Source: Streptomyces sp. NA02950 (GTDB lineage: Bacteria; Actinomycetota; Actinomycetes; Streptomycetales; Streptomycetaceae). Taken from it: 64,000 nt of DNA. The position numbers were made by a program, and so were the translations under genes. Shown here in pieces: positions 26,178-35,689 of this stretch. The DNA lies in assembly GCF_013364155.1 (NCBI RefSeq), contig NZ_CP054916.1, positions 8,772,001-8,836,000 on the forward strand, written 5' to 3'. Under the pieces are notes generated by a model. It saw nothing but the letters and a program-made list of their open reading frames with translations. It had not been told where the DNA came from and made no database searches. Positions within the stretch are counted from its first letter, which is position 1. Each line of letters begins with the position of its first letter.

Positions 26178-26842
26178 GATGTCCTCCCGGCGGTGAGCAG
26201 CCCGGCGAGGGCGAGCAGCACCGGCAGCCCCGGGGGCAGGAACGGGGTGGCGGCCAGCGCCAGGGCGGCTCCGGCGAGCGCGGCGCGGCGGGTACGGGTG
26301 TCCCGCAGCGCGGGGAGGGTGAGGGCGAGCAGCACCGCCGGATAGGCGGCGTCCAGTCCCAGCGTGTCGGTGTCGCCGAGGGCGTTCCCGGCGAGGGACC
26401 CGGCCAGCACACCGACGTTCCAGGTGGCGAAGAGGGCGAGGCCGGAGAGCCAGAAGGCGGTCCGGCGGCGGGCCGGATCGGGCTGGGCGAGGGCGAAGGC
26501 CGCCGTCTCGTCCGTGATCAGATGCGCACCGACCAGCCGGGCGGCCCGGCCGGACCCCAGCGAGTCGGTGAGCGCCAGGCTGAAGGGCACGGTGCGGGTG
26601 TTGAGCAGCAGCCCGGTGGCCGCGGCGGCGAGCGGACTGCCGCCCGTCAGCAGAATGCCGACCGCGCTGAACTGGGCGGCGCCCGCGAAGACCACGAGCG
26701 ACATGGCCACGGGCAGCCACGCGGGCATGCCTCCGGCGACCGCGATGGCGCCGAAGGAGATGCCGATGACGCCGTCGGCCAGACAGACCAGGGCCACATC
26801 GTGCAGCAGACGAGGATCGTTTGTTCGGAAGGGCGAACGCAT
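26174..26842 (-). CDS. azlC: AzlC-family large subunit of branched-chain amino acid exporter
   Basis: A 222-residue inner-membrane protein with the family N-terminus (ADGVIGISFGAIAVAGGMPAW) and about seven or eight helices. With AzlD it forms the two-component LIV-E type exporter. The start is taken at ATG 26840-26842; a GTG at 26858-26860 is also in frame. The first copy of the GTTCG-N6-CGAAC operator lies at 26823-26838, overlapping the first codons, and the second is upstream. Confidence 0.82.
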   Translation of the reverse strand: MRSPFRTNDPRLLHDVALVCLADGVIGISFGAIAVAGGMPAWLPVAMSLVVFAGAAQFSAVGILLTGGSPLAAAATGLLLNTRTVPFSLALTDSLGSGRAARLVGAHLITDETAAFALAQPDPARRRTAFWLSGLALFATWNVGVLAGSLAGNALGDTDTLGLDAAYPAVLLALTLPALRDTRTRRAALAGAALALAATPFLPPGLPVLLALAGLLTAGRTS

Positions 26843-26886
26843 GTTTTCTACAATGGACACGTGGGAAGATGTTCGTCAAGGCGAAC
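26823..26886. promoter_or_regulatory. Paired operators GTTCG-N6-CGAAC between azlCD and XRE-cupin gene
   Basis: Two copies with the same arms and spacing are at 26823-26838 and 26871-26886, centres 48 bp apart. A third half-site GCGAAC at 26901-26906 abuts the XRE start. A good -10 (TACAAT) for the XRE gene lies between the copies at 26849-26854. The layout fits a divergent autoregulator controlling both promoters. Confidence 0.6.
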
Positions 26887-26907
26887 GATCGTATTCTGGA
26901 GCGAACG

Positions 26908-27477
26908 ATGACTGATGGTGCCGCCTCCCCCCGTCTGCCGCTGGACCGGATCGCCGCGTCGCTGCGCCGTGAGCGCACCCGGACCGGGATCTCCCTTTCC
27001 GAGCTGGCCAAGCGCGCCGGGATCGCGAAGTCCACGCTGTCCCAGCTCGAGTCGGGGACCGGCAACCCCAGTGTGGAGACGCTGTGGGCGCTGAGCGTGG
27101 CGCTCGATGTGCCGTTCAGCGCCCTGGTCGACCCGCCCCGCCCCGCGGTGCAGCTGATCCGCGCGGGCGAGGGCCCCTCCGTGCCCTCGGAACGGGCCGA
27201 CTACAGCGCCACCCTGCTGTCCTCGAGCCCACCGGGCGCCCGGCGGGATGTGTACTTCCTGCGGGTTGAGCCCGGCCCCGCGCGGGAGTCGGACCCCCAT
27301 ATGCCGGGCACCGTCGAGCATCTGATCGTCGGGACCGGGCGGGTGCTGGCCGGGCCGGACGACGAACCCGTCGACCTCGGGCCCGGGGACTATCTGTCGT
27401 ACCCCGGCGATGTGCCGCACATCTGCCAGGCGCTGGAGCCGGGCACCACCTGCGTCATGATCATGCAGCACCCGTGA
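26908..27477 (+). CDS. XRE-family regulator with C-terminal cupin domain
   Basis: A 189-residue regulator. The N-terminal helix-turn-helix reads LRRERTRTGISLSELAKRAG, then STLSQLESGTGNPSVETLWAL; the C-terminal cupin barrel has TVEHLIVGTGRVLAGPDD and DLGPGDYLSYPGDVPH. The cupin probably binds a small ligand such as an amino acid. Divergent pairing with azlCD is common for this type, where it represses the exporter until substrate builds up. The ATG at 26908 follows TGGAGC; upstream in-frame sequence crosses the operators and is not coding. Confidence 0.85.
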   Translation: MTDGAASPRLPLDRIAASLRRERTRTGISLSELAKRAGIAKSTLSQLESGTGNPSVETLWALSVALDVPFSALVDPPRPAVQLIRAGEGPSVPSERADYSATLLSSSPPGARRDVYFLRVEPGPARESDPHMPGTVEHLIVGTGRVLAGPDDEPVDLGPGDYLSYPGDVPHICQALEPGTTCVMIMQHP

Positions 27478-27538
27478 CCCCGCGGCCGGGGCCGTGGCGG
27501 TGGCGAGGTGGTGCCGCGGTGGTGCCCTGGCGGTGCGC

Positions 27539-28307
27539 TCAGCCGGGGAACTCGTCCTCGATCAGCTCCAGATCGGGCGGTACCAGGGTCGTCGACTCCA
27601 CCAGTTCCCTGAGCAGGTGGTGCAGCAGGGTGTGGTCGCTCGGGCCGGCGGACTCCCGGTCCCGCACCACCGGACAGGGGAAGTCGTCGCCGCCCTTGGA
27701 CAGCCGGTGGCGCACGGCCTCGACCTTGTGCTCGATCCGGCGCTTGGACCACTTCTCCGCCGGGCGCAGACAGGCGAGTTCGGCGGCCGCCTCCCGGTAC
27801 GACAGCGGCCGCGGGTCCGCCTCGTAGAGCAGATAGCGCTGGGCCAGGACCACCAGGACCAGCCGCTCGTCCTCCTCGAGATGCCATCGCCTGGGCGGCA
27901 GGGTGACGGCGGCGTGCCGGGCCACCAGCCCTTCGTCACCGTGGTCGGTCACATACAGCTCGACCAGGTGCTCCCGGGGACCCGAGCCCTTCAAGAACAG
28001 CGGGGTGTACCCGGTGGCGAGCGGGAACGGCTCGGTGCTGGTGTGCATCAGCTGGCCGCGGGGCAGCCGCAGCAGCTGCTGCCCGGTGTTCCGTAACCAC
28101 CACTGGTGGTCGCGGTAGGTGAGTTCGCCGTGCCGTCGGCTGACCCGGAGGTCGTCCTCGCCGACGCGCAGATCGACCTCCGGCTCACCGCCGCGCCCGA
28201 ACCGGATGGTCGCGCCCGGCCGCGGCGCCACCGGTGACCGAACGCGCGTGCAGGGTGCCCGGCCGGGAGGGGGTGACACCGTAGGCGAGACTCCGGGGGT
28301 GGTTCAT
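27539..28307 (-). pseudogene. FHA-domain protein, apparently frameshifted near the N-terminus
   Basis: Two frames are needed to make this protein. From ATG 28305-28307, with strong AGGAG upstream, one frame reads MNHPRSLAYGVTPSRPGTL and HARSVTGG, then ends in basic nonsense. The adjacent frame continues VAPRPGATIRFGRGG, an FHA domain (GEDDLRVSRRHGELTYRD with the phosphothreonine-binding RxxSRRHG) and a C-terminal helix-turn-helix-like part. The switch lies at about 28221-28239, consistent with one extra base. The alternative GTG start at 28277-28279 has no ribosome site. It follows the kinase gene by 23 bp, so it is that kinase's likely phosphoprotein partner. A sequencing error is possible. 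Confidence 0.65.
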
Positions 28308-28330
28308 CCTGGCTCTCCTTGGCGGTCGGA

Positions 28331-30304
28331 TCAGGCCGAGCGCAGTGCGGCGGCCGAGCGGGCGAGCTTTCTGGCCATGGTGCACAGCGTGTCCGCGGAG
28401 GAGTCCCCGGCCACCACCCGATGCAGCGTCTCGACCGCCTTCTGGCCGTCCTGGTCCGCGTACGAGCGGTACACCACCCGGGCCGGACAGGTCCCCTCGC
28501 CGTCCCCCGGTTCGACGAACGCGTGGCAGCCGCTGAACAGCGCCGGGGTGCCGTCCTCCGCGTCCAGCGGCTGGCCGCGGTCGAACCGCAGGTCCACCGA
28601 GAGGTCCCGGGTGCTGCTGGACCAGTCGCAGTCCCCTCCCGCGTAGCCGACCTCCGGGTCGTCCGCGTTGATCCCGGGGACGACCTCCAGGGCGGCGGGG
28701 TCCAGCAGTTCGCAGGCGTGCTTCCGGACCAGGGAGGTGGCGGGCAGCTCCGGTGAACGGCGGGTGATCACGCCCCGGTTGAGGGCGTTCACCGCCGTGC
28801 CGGTGGCCGTGTCGGCGATGTCGCACAGCCGTGCCCGGCCCGACTCGACCTGCTTCGCGGTCACTCTGACGAAGGCGTCGTCCTCTCCGGAGATCACCAG
28901 GCTCCGTTCGCATGCCTCGCCATCGGCCTGGTCCTTGACGATCCCGACCTTCCCCACGGTCTTCGCGGGTCCCGAAAGCTCCGGCGGCGGCCCGTGGTCG
29001 AAATCCACGTTCAGGTCCACGACGCCGTTGCCGTCCGAGGTCACCAGCACATCACAGCGGTCGAAGTCGCCGTAGTCCCGGTCGAGTTCGGTGTCGCCGA
29101 AACGGCGCAGCGCCGAGGCGTCGGCCAGGGCGCACGGATCGGCCGTAGGGGGGTCGCCGAACACCGACGCCCTGTCCTTCGCCGAAACGTCCTTCGACGA
29201 CGAGGGCCCCGGTGCGGAGTGATCCTCGTCCGCCCGACCACCCCGGGTGAACGGGCTGAACGGGGTGAAGGGCAGGACGGCGACGAGGACCACCGTGGCT
29301 GCCCCGGCCCCGATCAGCCGGGGGTGGCGCCGGACGAGACGGGCCGGCCGGCCGCGGTGCCACCGCCCCTCCCGCGGTCCGTCGTGGCCGTCCCGGCCTC
29401 CGCGTCCGTCGGCCTGGCCGGTGGCCGGGAGGGTCGTGACGGCGCGGAGATCGGCCGGGTTCGGCAGGGTGTCGGTGGCACCGGCGGCCTCCTCCAGCAG
29501 GGCCCGGACCTCGGCCGTGCCGGGCCGGTGTGCCGGGTCGGTGCGCAGCATCGCGGGCAGCACCGCGCCCAACGGGCCGAGATCACCGTCCAGTTCGGGG
29601 GTTTCGGCACCGTCGTCCGCGGGCTCCCGCATCACCACGGTGCCGTCGGCCCCGGTCCGAGGGGCCCTTCCGCGCCGTCCGGGCGGGCTTCCGGTGACCA
29701 GCGCGTACACCGTGGCGCCGAGGGAGAACACATCGGACGCCGCTTCGGGCTCGCCCCGGACGACCTCGGGCGCGGCATGGGCGGGGGTGTAGCCGATGGC
29801 GGCGCTGGGGGTGATGGACTGCCGGTTGCCGAGCCGGAAGGCGGTGCCGAAGTTGGTCAGCTTCGCGGAGCCGCTCTCGGTGACCACGACGTTCCCCGGC
29901 TTGATGTCGCAGTGCACGATGCCCTCGCGGTGCAGGGCCGCGAGGGCGTCCGCGAGCTGCGCGCCGACACACGCGGCGAGCTCCGGTGGCACCGGCGGCC
30001 ACGTGTCCAGGCTGCCGCCGCGTACGTACTCCGGTACCGGCCACGAGGTGGCGCTGTTGCGCCTGCCCACGCGCACCGCGTCGTACAGGGTGACGACATG
30101 CGGATGGCTGAACCGCGCCAGCGCCCGGGCCTCGGCGCGTAACCGGTCGAAGGCGAGGGCGCCGCCCTCGTCCAGTGCGGTGCGCTTCAGTACCACCCGG
30201 CGGCCCAGCTCCTTGTCGTACGCGGGCCACACCTCGACCATTCCGCCGCGCATGGGCTGTTTCTCGAGCCGGTACCGCCCACCGACTTCCTCCCCTGAGC
30301 GCAC
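28331..30304 (-). CDS. Membrane Ser/Thr protein kinase, key residues altered (possible pseudokinase)
   Basis: A 657-residue Hanks-type kinase with one transmembrane helix (about 335-355) and an extracellular domain with several Cys, DUF3558-like in style. The ATP-anchoring Lys is present (K40 in VVLKR) and the catalytic loop has D133 and N138. But the third Gly of the loop is Val (RGGMVEVW), HRD is HCD, and DFG is NFG at 151-153, which removes the usual metal-binding Asp. Activity is therefore doubtful. It starts at GTG 30302-30304 with GAGGGGAG upstream and leads an operon with the FHA gene. Confidence 0.8.
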   Translation of the reverse strand: MRSGEEVGGRYRLEKQPMRGGMVEVWPAYDKELGRRVVLKRTALDEGGALAFDRLRAEARALARFSHPHVVTLYDAVRVGRRNSATSWPVPEYVRGGSLDTWPPVPPELAACVGAQLADALAALHREGIVHCDIKPGNVVVTESGSAKLTNFGTAFRLGNRQSITPSAAIGYTPAHAAPEVVRGEPEAASDVFSLGATVYALVTGSPPGRRGRAPRTGADGTVVMREPADDGAETPELDGDLGPLGAVLPAMLRTDPAHRPGTAEVRALLEEAAGATDTLPNPADLRAVTTLPATGQADGRGGRDGHDGPREGRWHRGRPARLVRRHPRLIGAGAATVVLVAVLPFTPFSPFTRGGRADEDHSAPGPSSSKDVSAKDRASVFGDPPTADPCALADASALRRFGDTELDRDYGDFDRCDVLVTSDGNGVVDLNVDFDHGPPPELSGPAKTVGKVGIVKDQADGEACERSLVISGEDDAFVRVTAKQVESGRARLCDIADTATGTAVNALNRGVITRRSPELPATSLVRKHACELLDPAALEVVPGINADDPEVGYAGGDCDWSSSTRDLSVDLRFDRGQPLDAEDGTPALFSGCHAFVEPGDGEGTCPARVVYRSYADQDGQKAVETLHRVVAGDSSADTLCTMARKLARSAAALRSA

Positions 30305-30504
30305 CGTGACTCCCCTCGCCCATGGCCGGATTTCCGCTGCGGACAGCGCGCGGATCGAACCTACTGGGTGAGGGAAGCGGGGGTCCGGTGCTTACGCACG
30401 GTACGACGTGGATTCACACTCTGTTTACATCGTCACCATGTGTGCGGAGATCATGAGCAGAGCGCGAGGGAGGAGAGTTGTGATCCATCATGCCCACGAC
30501 AGTG

Positions 30505-31632
30505 TCAGCCCATGCCCGGCAGATACGCGATCGCTCCCGGGCGGCGGGCGGCCAGCCGCAGGGTGCGGATCGTGGAGCGCACCACCTGTTCCTTGACACG
30601 GGCCGCCGGGCCGCCGCGCAGCACCACATCGCGCGGGGAGTCATCGGCGCGGACGGCCTGGACCAGACCGTCGTGGCGGCCGAGGCTCACACACTGCACC
30701 AGATAGCGGAAACGCAGCGGCCGCGGCCGCTCCCCCCGCGCCTCGGCGAGGATGGCGGAGGCGGCGTAGGAACCGGTCGGCAGGGCGGTGGCGCAGGCCA
30801 TGCGCAGGGGTCCGGCGGCCGGTGCGCGCACGGCGGCCGCGTCCCCGGCCGCGTAGATCTCCGGATACGAGACGGAGCGCAGCGTCGAGTCGACCCGGAT
30901 GCGCCCGGCGGGGTCGAGCGCCAGTCCGGCCGCCGCGGCGAGTTCCGTGTTCGCCGTCATCGCGGCGGCCCAGACCACGGTGTCGGAGTCGAGGTCCTCG
31001 GGGCGCGCCACCGTGCGGCCCTCCTCGATCCGGACGCCGAGGCCGGTCAGCGCCGCCCGTGCGTGTGCCCGGCCCTTCGGTGACAGCCCGGTGCCGATCT
31101 CGCCTCCGGTGACCAGCCGGACGCGCCAGTCGCGATGTGTTTCGGCGATCTCGGCGGCCAGTTCGAGGCCGGTGAGCCCGCCGCCGACCACCGACAGTTC
31201 GCCGGGGCCGTCGAGCAGGCGCTTGTGCAACTCGGCGGCGGTCTCGGGGGTGAAGGCACGCTCGCCGGGGTCGGAGGTGCGGCTGCCGAGCGCGTACACC
31301 AACCGGTCGTACGGCAGTTCGCGGCCGTCGTCCAGGGCGATCCGGCGGGCGGTGGGGTCGATCCGCGTGGCGCGGGCGGCAGCATGGGTGACGCCCGTGC
31401 CACGCAACAGCGCGTTCAGCGGATGTGCCACCTCGGGGCGCCCGGCGGCCCGTTCGTGCAGTCGGACCCGTTCGGTGAAGTGGGCGGCCGGGTCCACGAG
31501 GGTGACATGGGTGTGCGGGGCGAGGCGCAGGGCCGCCAACAGCCCGGCGTAGCCCGCGCCCAGCACCACGATCCGCCGGTTCTCGTGCATCTCCCGCTTC
31601 TCCCGCTTCTCCTGTTTCTCCTGTTTCGCCAT
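30505..31632 (-). CDS. NDH-2-like FAD-dependent oxidoreductase, ECF41 partner
   Basis: A 375-residue pyridine nucleotide-disulphide oxidoreductase fold. It has the FAD-binding IVVLGAGYAGLLAALRL, an NADH-binding ELSVVGGGLTGLELAAEIAE, and the second FAD motif EIYAAGDAAAV. The N-terminus is a Lys/Glu repeat (KQEKQEKREKRE) from a 9-nt DNA repeat; AAGGAGG upstream supports the ATG at 31630-31632. It lies just after the ECF41 sigma gene, and such oxidoreductases are typical ECF41 targets. An ECF41-like promoter precedes it at 31675-31701. Confidence 0.84.
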   Translation of the reverse strand: MAKQEKQEKREKREMHENRRIVVLGAGYAGLLAALRLAPHTHVTLVDPAAHFTERVRLHERAAGRPEVAHPLNALLRGTGVTHAAARATRIDPTARRIALDDGRELPYDRLVYALGSRTSDPGERAFTPETAAELHKRLLDGPGELSVVGGGLTGLELAAEIAETHRDWRVRLVTGGEIGTGLSPKGRAHARAALTGLGVRIEEGRTVARPEDLDSDTVVWAAAMTANTELAAAAGLALDPAGRIRVDSTLRSVSYPEIYAAGDAAAVRAPAAGPLRMACATALPTGSYAASAILAEARGERPRPLRFRYLVQCVSLGRHDGLVQAVRADDSPRDVVLRGGPAARVKEQVVRSTIRTLRLAARRPGAIAYLPGMG

Positions 31633-31674
31633 GCCGAACGACCTCCTTCAGGGGGGGGCTGGTGTCACGAGGGG

Positions 31675-31701
31675 GACGACAGGGCGGTCCGCAGTGTGAC
31701 G
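31675..31701 (-). promoter_or_regulatory. ECF41-type promoter for the oxidoreductase gene
   Basis: Read on the minus strand: CGTCACA, 16 bases, CGTC. It differs at one position from the ECF41 consensus as I recall it (TGTCACA-N16-CGTC) and matches the promoter upstream of the sigma gene in spacing. It lies in the 79-bp gap between the sigma stop and the oxidoreductase ATG, 42 bases before that ATG. Confidence 0.6.
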
Positions 31702-31711
31702 GTGACACCCG

Positions 31712-32584
31712 TCACAGGTTCCGCAGATCCAGGTGGCGCAGCTTGTCGGGGTTGACGACGGCGTCGATCTCGGTGATCCGCCCGTCGTGCACGGTGAACG
31801 CGAACACCACGCCGCTGTTGTGCTCCGCGTCCACGATGACCAGACCGGGGGCGCCGTTGACGTCCACCTGGTGCACGGACATTCTCGCCGGGTCGAAGCC
31901 ACGGGTGAGACGCTGGGCGAAGCGGGCCACCTTCTCGTTGCCGAGGACCGGGATCCGGGCCGCGGCCACCTTGCCGCCACCGTCCGAACGCCAGACGACC
32001 TCGGGGTCGAGGATCTCCAGCAGCGCGTCCATGTCGCCCCCCATGACCGCGCGCAGGAACGCGTCCACCGCACGCCGGTGTTCATCGCGGTCCACCGAGC
32101 GGCGCGGTGCCTCGGCCCGCACCCGCCGCCTGGCGCGGGAGGCCAACTGCCGTACGGATTCCGGGCTGCGGCCCACCACCTCGGCGATCTCGGGGAACGG
32201 CACCGAGAACACATCGTGCAGGATGAAGGCGGTCCGCTCGGCCGGGGTGAGCCGCTCCAGCACCGTCATCAGGGCGATACCCACCGATTCGTCGAGCGTC
32301 ACCCGGTCCTCGGGGCCGCCGCCCGCGACCACCGGCTCCGGCAGCCAGGGGCCGACATACGCCTCACGGCGGGCGCGGGCGGAGCCGAGCAGGTCGTAGC
32401 AGATCCGGCTGACCACGGTCGTCAGATAAGCGCGAGGGTCCTCGGCCTCGCCGTCGGGCAGCGCCTGCCACCGCAGCCAGGTCTCCTGCACCGCGTCGTC
32501 GGCGTCGGCCACCGAACCGGTGATGCGGTAGGCCACCGCCCACAGCCGGTCGCGCTGCTGTTCGAACTCCGTCAGTTCCGCCAT
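31712..32584 (-). CDS. sigJ: ECF41 (SigJ-type) RNA polymerase sigma factor with SnoaL-like C-domain
   Basis: A 290-residue sigma factor. Region 2 (FEQQRDRLWAVAYRITGSVADAD) and region 4 (LTPAERTAFILHDVFSVPFPEI) are followed by a SnoaL-like domain of about 110 residues. The three hallmarks of ECF41 are all present: WLPEP in the linker, DGGGK in the C-domain and NPDKL near the end. In this group the C-domain modulates activity and no anti-sigma factor is needed. It sits upstream of a flavin oxidoreductase, its usual partner. The start at 32582-32584 is the first ATG in the domain frame; upstream in-frame codons run through its own promoter. Confidence 0.9.
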   Translation of the reverse strand: MAELTEFEQQRDRLWAVAYRITGSVADADDAVQETWLRWQALPDGEAEDPRAYLTTVVSRICYDLLGSARARREAYVGPWLPEPVVAGGGPEDRVTLDESVGIALMTVLERLTPAERTAFILHDVFSVPFPEIAEVVGRSPESVRQLASRARRRVRAEAPRRSVDRDEHRRAVDAFLRAVMGGDMDALLEILDPEVVWRSDGGGKVAAARIPVLGNEKVARFAQRLTRGFDPARMSVHQVDVNGAPGLVIVDAEHNSGVVFAFTVHDGRITEIDAVVNPDKLRHLDLRNL

Positions 32585-32634
32585 GGTCCCGATCCTCGTT
32601 TCGTGGGCCTGGGCTCGAGGGCCCCGGGAGGGGA

Positions 32635-32661
32635 GACGAAACGGCGGGCGGAAGTGTGACA
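32635..32661 (-). promoter_or_regulatory. ECF41 autoregulatory promoter of sigJ
   Basis: Read on the minus strand: TGTCACA, exactly 16 bases, CGTC. This is a full match to the ECF41 promoter consensus as I recall it. It ends about 50 bases before the sigJ ATG, so the sigma factor probably transcribes its own gene. Confidence 0.65.
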
Positions 32662-32685
32662 TCGGTGCCTCGCGGGCGCCTCACG

Positions 32686-33006
32686 CCGCTGTGGAGTCCG
32701 CCGGGTCCGTGGCAACGCTGCACGGCGGCGGGCTGCGCCGGGGTGGCCCTGCTGGCCTGCCGCGCCACCGACGCCGCACCGCTCGCCCTGGTCCGCGCGG
32801 CCCGCGCGGCGACCCCCGGCCGCCTTGCCGTCGCGGGCGGCATCGACAGCCCCGCCCGGATACGGGACCTGGCGGCGTCCGGAGCGGACGCGTTCACGGT
32901 CGGCTCGGCGGCCATGGCCGGGGCCTTCGCCCCGCACCTGGGCACACTGCGCGGGCAGCTCGGCGCCATCACGGCGGCCGCGGCGCCCCCGGACAGCGGG
33001 TCATAG
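32686..33006 (+). pseudogene. C-terminal fragment of a TIM-barrel enzyme
   Basis: About 100 codons read like the last third of a phosphate-binding TIM barrel: AGVALLACRATDAAPLALVRA, then GRLAVAGGIDSPARIRDLAASG and ADAFTVGSAAMAGAF. The first two-thirds are missing and the fragment abuts the sigJ promoter. No ribosome site or sensible start is present, so it is probably a gene end left after a deletion or insertion. The parent family cannot be fixed; HisA/KdgA-like or 3-hexulose-phosphate-synthase-like are options. Confidence 0.4.
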
Positions 33007-33032
33007 CAGGCGATCAGCCGTAAAGTAGTGAT

Positions 33033-35564
33033 ATGGGCAGCGGCAACGATGGCCCTGACGACTTCGGGCCAGACCCACTGGGCGATTTCCTCGCACGCTT
33101 CCTCGGGACCGGGCCGGCCGGGCAGCGGTCCGACTCCCGGCATGTCGACTTCGGCCGTCTGATGAGCGAGACGGCGCGGAACCTCGTCTCCTCCGCCGCG
33201 TCGTACGCCGCCGAGCACGGCAGCACCGACCTGGACACCGAGCATCTGCTGCGGGCGGCTCTCATCGCCGAACCCACCCGCACGATGGTCTCCCGCGCCG
33301 GGGCCGACCCCGACCGGCTCGCCGAGCAGATCGACCGGGAAGCGGGGGAGGGGCCGCCGCGCAACTCGGTCGCCGTCACCCCCGCCGTCAAGCGGGCGCT
33401 GCTCGACGCCCATGAGATAGCCCGCTCCCGGGGCTCCTCGTACATCGGCCCCGAGCACGTGCTGATCGCGCTGGCCGCCAACCGGGACTCCACGGCGGGC
33501 CAGATCCTGAACGCCGCCCGCTTCGAACCCCGGCCCGGCTCGCAGGGCGGTCTCGCGGCAGGACCCGGCCCGGTGGACCAGCGGCCCATCCTGGACCGCC
33601 GGGCGAACACCCCCACCCTCGACCGGTTCGGCCGCGATCTGACCGAGCTGGCCCGCGAGGGCCGGATCGACCCGGTGATCGGCCGCGACGAGGAGATCGA
33701 GCAGAGCATCGAGGTGCTCGCCCGCCGGGGCAAGAACAACCCCGTGCTCATCGGCGAGGCCGGGGTCGGCAAGACCGCCGTCGTCGAGGGGCTGGCCCAG
33801 CGGATCGCCGACGCCGATGTGCCGGACATCCTGCTCGGCCGCCGGGTCATCCAGCTCGACTTCGCGGGCATCGTGGCGGGCACCCGCTTCCGCGGCGACT
33901 TCGAACAGCGCCTCACCGGCATCATCGACGAGATCCGCGCCAACTCCGACGAGTTGATCATCTTCATCGACGAGCTGCACACCGTCGTCGGTGCCGGGGG
34001 AGGCTCCGAGGGCGGCTCGATGGACGCCAGCAACCTCCTCAAGCCCGCGCTCGCCCGCGGGGAACTCCATGTGATGGGTGCGAGCACCCTCCAGGAGTAC
34101 CGCCAGTACATCGAGAAGGACGCCGCGCTCGCCCGCCGCTTCCAGCCCATCATGGTCCCCGAGCCCACCACCTCGTCCGCGGTGGCCATCCTGCACGGGC
34201 TGCGCGACCGCTACGAGGCCCACCACCAGGTCCGCTACACCGACGAGGCACTGCTCGCGGCCGTCGAACTCGCCGACCGCTATCTCACCGAACGCTTTCT
34301 GCCCGACAAGGCCATCGACCTCATGGACCAGGCCGGGGCCCGGGTCCGGCTGCGCTCCAGCGCCCGGGGCACCGATCTGCGCGCCCTGGAGCGCGAGGTC
34401 GAGCAGCTCACCCGGGACAAGGACCAGGCCGTGGCCTCCGAGCAGTACGAACGCGCCACCGCGCTGCGCGACCGGATCGCCGAGCTGGGCGCCCGGATCA
34501 CCGAAGGGTCCGGCACCCAGTTCCACGGCACCCGGGTCGCCGAGGTCACCGTCGAGGACGTCGCCGACATCGTCTCCCGGCAGACCGGGATCCCCGTCAG
34601 CAGCCTCACCCAGGAGGAGCGGGACCGGCTGCTGGGCCTCGAGGAACACCTCCACCAGCGGGTCATCGGCCAGGAGGAGGCCGTCTCCGCCGTGGCCGAC
34701 GCCGTACTGCGCTCCCGCGCCGGTCTCGCCGACCCCGACCGCCCCAGCGGCAGCTTCCTCTTCCTCGGCCCGACGGGCGTCGGCAAGACCGAACTCGCCC
34801 GCGCCCTGGCCGAGGCACTGTTCGGCAGCGAGGACCGGATGATCCGCCTCGATATGAGCGAGTACCAGGAAAAGCACACCGTCAGCCGACTCATCGGCGC
34901 CCCGCCCGGCTACGTGGGCCACGAGGAGGCCGGGCAGCTGACCGAGGCGGTACGCCGACTCCCCTACTCCCTGGTGCTCATGGACGAGGTGGAGAAAGCC
35001 CACCCGGACGTGTTCAACATCCTGCTCCAGGTCCTCGACGACGGCAGGCTCACCGACGCCCAGGGCCGCACCGTCGACTTCAAGAACACCGTCATCGTGA
35101 TGACCAGCAACCTCGGCTCCGAGGCCATCACCGGCCGCGGCGCCGTCCTCGGCTTCGGCGGCGGGGACGAGGAGGCCGACGAGGAGGCCCGCAAGGAGCG
35201 TGTGCTGCGGCCCCTGCGCGAACACTTCCGCCCGGAGTTCCTGAACCGCATCGACGAGACCGTCATCTTCCGCCGGCTCGCCGACGAGCAGCTGCGCCAG
35301 ATCACCGATGTGCTGCTGGAGGAGACCCGCCGCCGGCTGCGCGCCCAGGACGTGCCCGTCGACTTCACCCCGGCCGCCGTCGACTGGCTCGCCCGGCGCG
35401 GACACCAGCCGGAGTACGGCGCCCGGCCCCTGCGCCGCACGATCCAGCGTGAGGTCGACAACCCGCTCTCGCGGATGCTGCTCGGCGGCACCCTGCGCCC
35501 GCACAGCCGGGTCGAGGTGGACGTGGAGGACGGAAGGCTGGCGTTCCACACGCGGGGCGGTTGA
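33033..35564 (+). CDS. ClpC-like AAA+ unfoldase (Clp ATP-binding subunit)
   Basis: An 843-residue Hsp100 ATPase that unfolds proteins for ClpP or as a chaperone. In order: a Gly/Asp-rich leader (1-35), Clp_N repeats (about 36-150), first AAA+ domain with GEAGVGKT near 240, a short UVR-like middle segment near 470 ([11 protein letters not shown]), second AAA+ domain with GPTGVGKT near 578, and the D2-small domain. The short middle region points to ClpC rather than ClpB. TAAAGT at 33021-33026 ends seven bases before the ATG, which suggests a leaderless transcript. No HspR or CIRCE-like repeat is seen. Confidence 0.87.
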   Translation: MGSGNDGPDDFGPDPLGDFLARFLGTGPAGQRSDSRHVDFGRLMSETARNLVSSAASYAAEHGSTDLDTEHLLRAALIAEPTRTMVSRAGADPDRLAEQIDREAGEGPPRNSVAVTPAVKRALLDAHEIARSRGSSYIGPEHVLIALAANRDSTAGQILNAARFEPRPGSQGGLAAGPGPVDQRPILDRRANTPTLDRFGRDLTELAREGRIDPVIGRDEEIEQSIEVLARRGKNNPVLIGEAGVGKTAVVEGLAQRIADADVPDILLGRRVIQLDFAGIVAGTRFRGDFEQRLTGIIDEIRANSDELIIFIDELHTVVGAGGGSEGGSMDASNLLKPALARGELHVMGASTLQEYRQYIEKDAALARRFQPIMVPEPTTSSAVAILHGLRDRYEAHHQVRYTDEALLAAVELADRYLTERFLPDKAIDLMDQAGARVRLRSSARGTDLRALEREVEQLTRDKDQAVASEQYERATALRDRIAELGARITEGSGTQFHGTRVAEVTVEDVADIVSRQTGIPVSSLTQEERDRLLGLEEHLHQRVIGQEEAVSAVADAVLRSRAGLADPDRPSGSFLFLGPTGVGKTELARALAEALFGSEDRMIRLDMSEYQEKHTVSRLIGAPPGYVGHEEAGQLTEAVRRLPYSLVLMDEVEKAHPDVFNILLQVLDDGRLTDAQGRTVDFKNTVIVMTSNLGSEAITGRGAVLGFGGGDEEADEEARKERVLRPLREHFRPEFLNRIDETVIFRRLADEQLRQITDVLLEETRRRLRAQDVPVDFTPAAVDWLARRGHQPEYGARPLRRTIQREVDNPLSRMLLGGTLRPHSRVEVDVEDGRLAFHTRGG

Positions 35565-35689
35565 GGCCCATCGCGCGGCGACCGTGCCGGTACCCACTTT
35601 TTTGTGGCTACTTGGCAGCGGCCGCCGACGGAACGAAGCTGGTCGCAGGCGGTCAAGGGGCCGCCTGAGCAGGACGGAGGGACGTTGCG

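Noticed and set aside
35593..35607. Short CCAC-T6-GTGG hairpin as a terminator between clpC and the HxlR gene
   Set aside because: The stem is only four base pairs, so it is too weak to claim; no other strong hairpin is seen in that gap.
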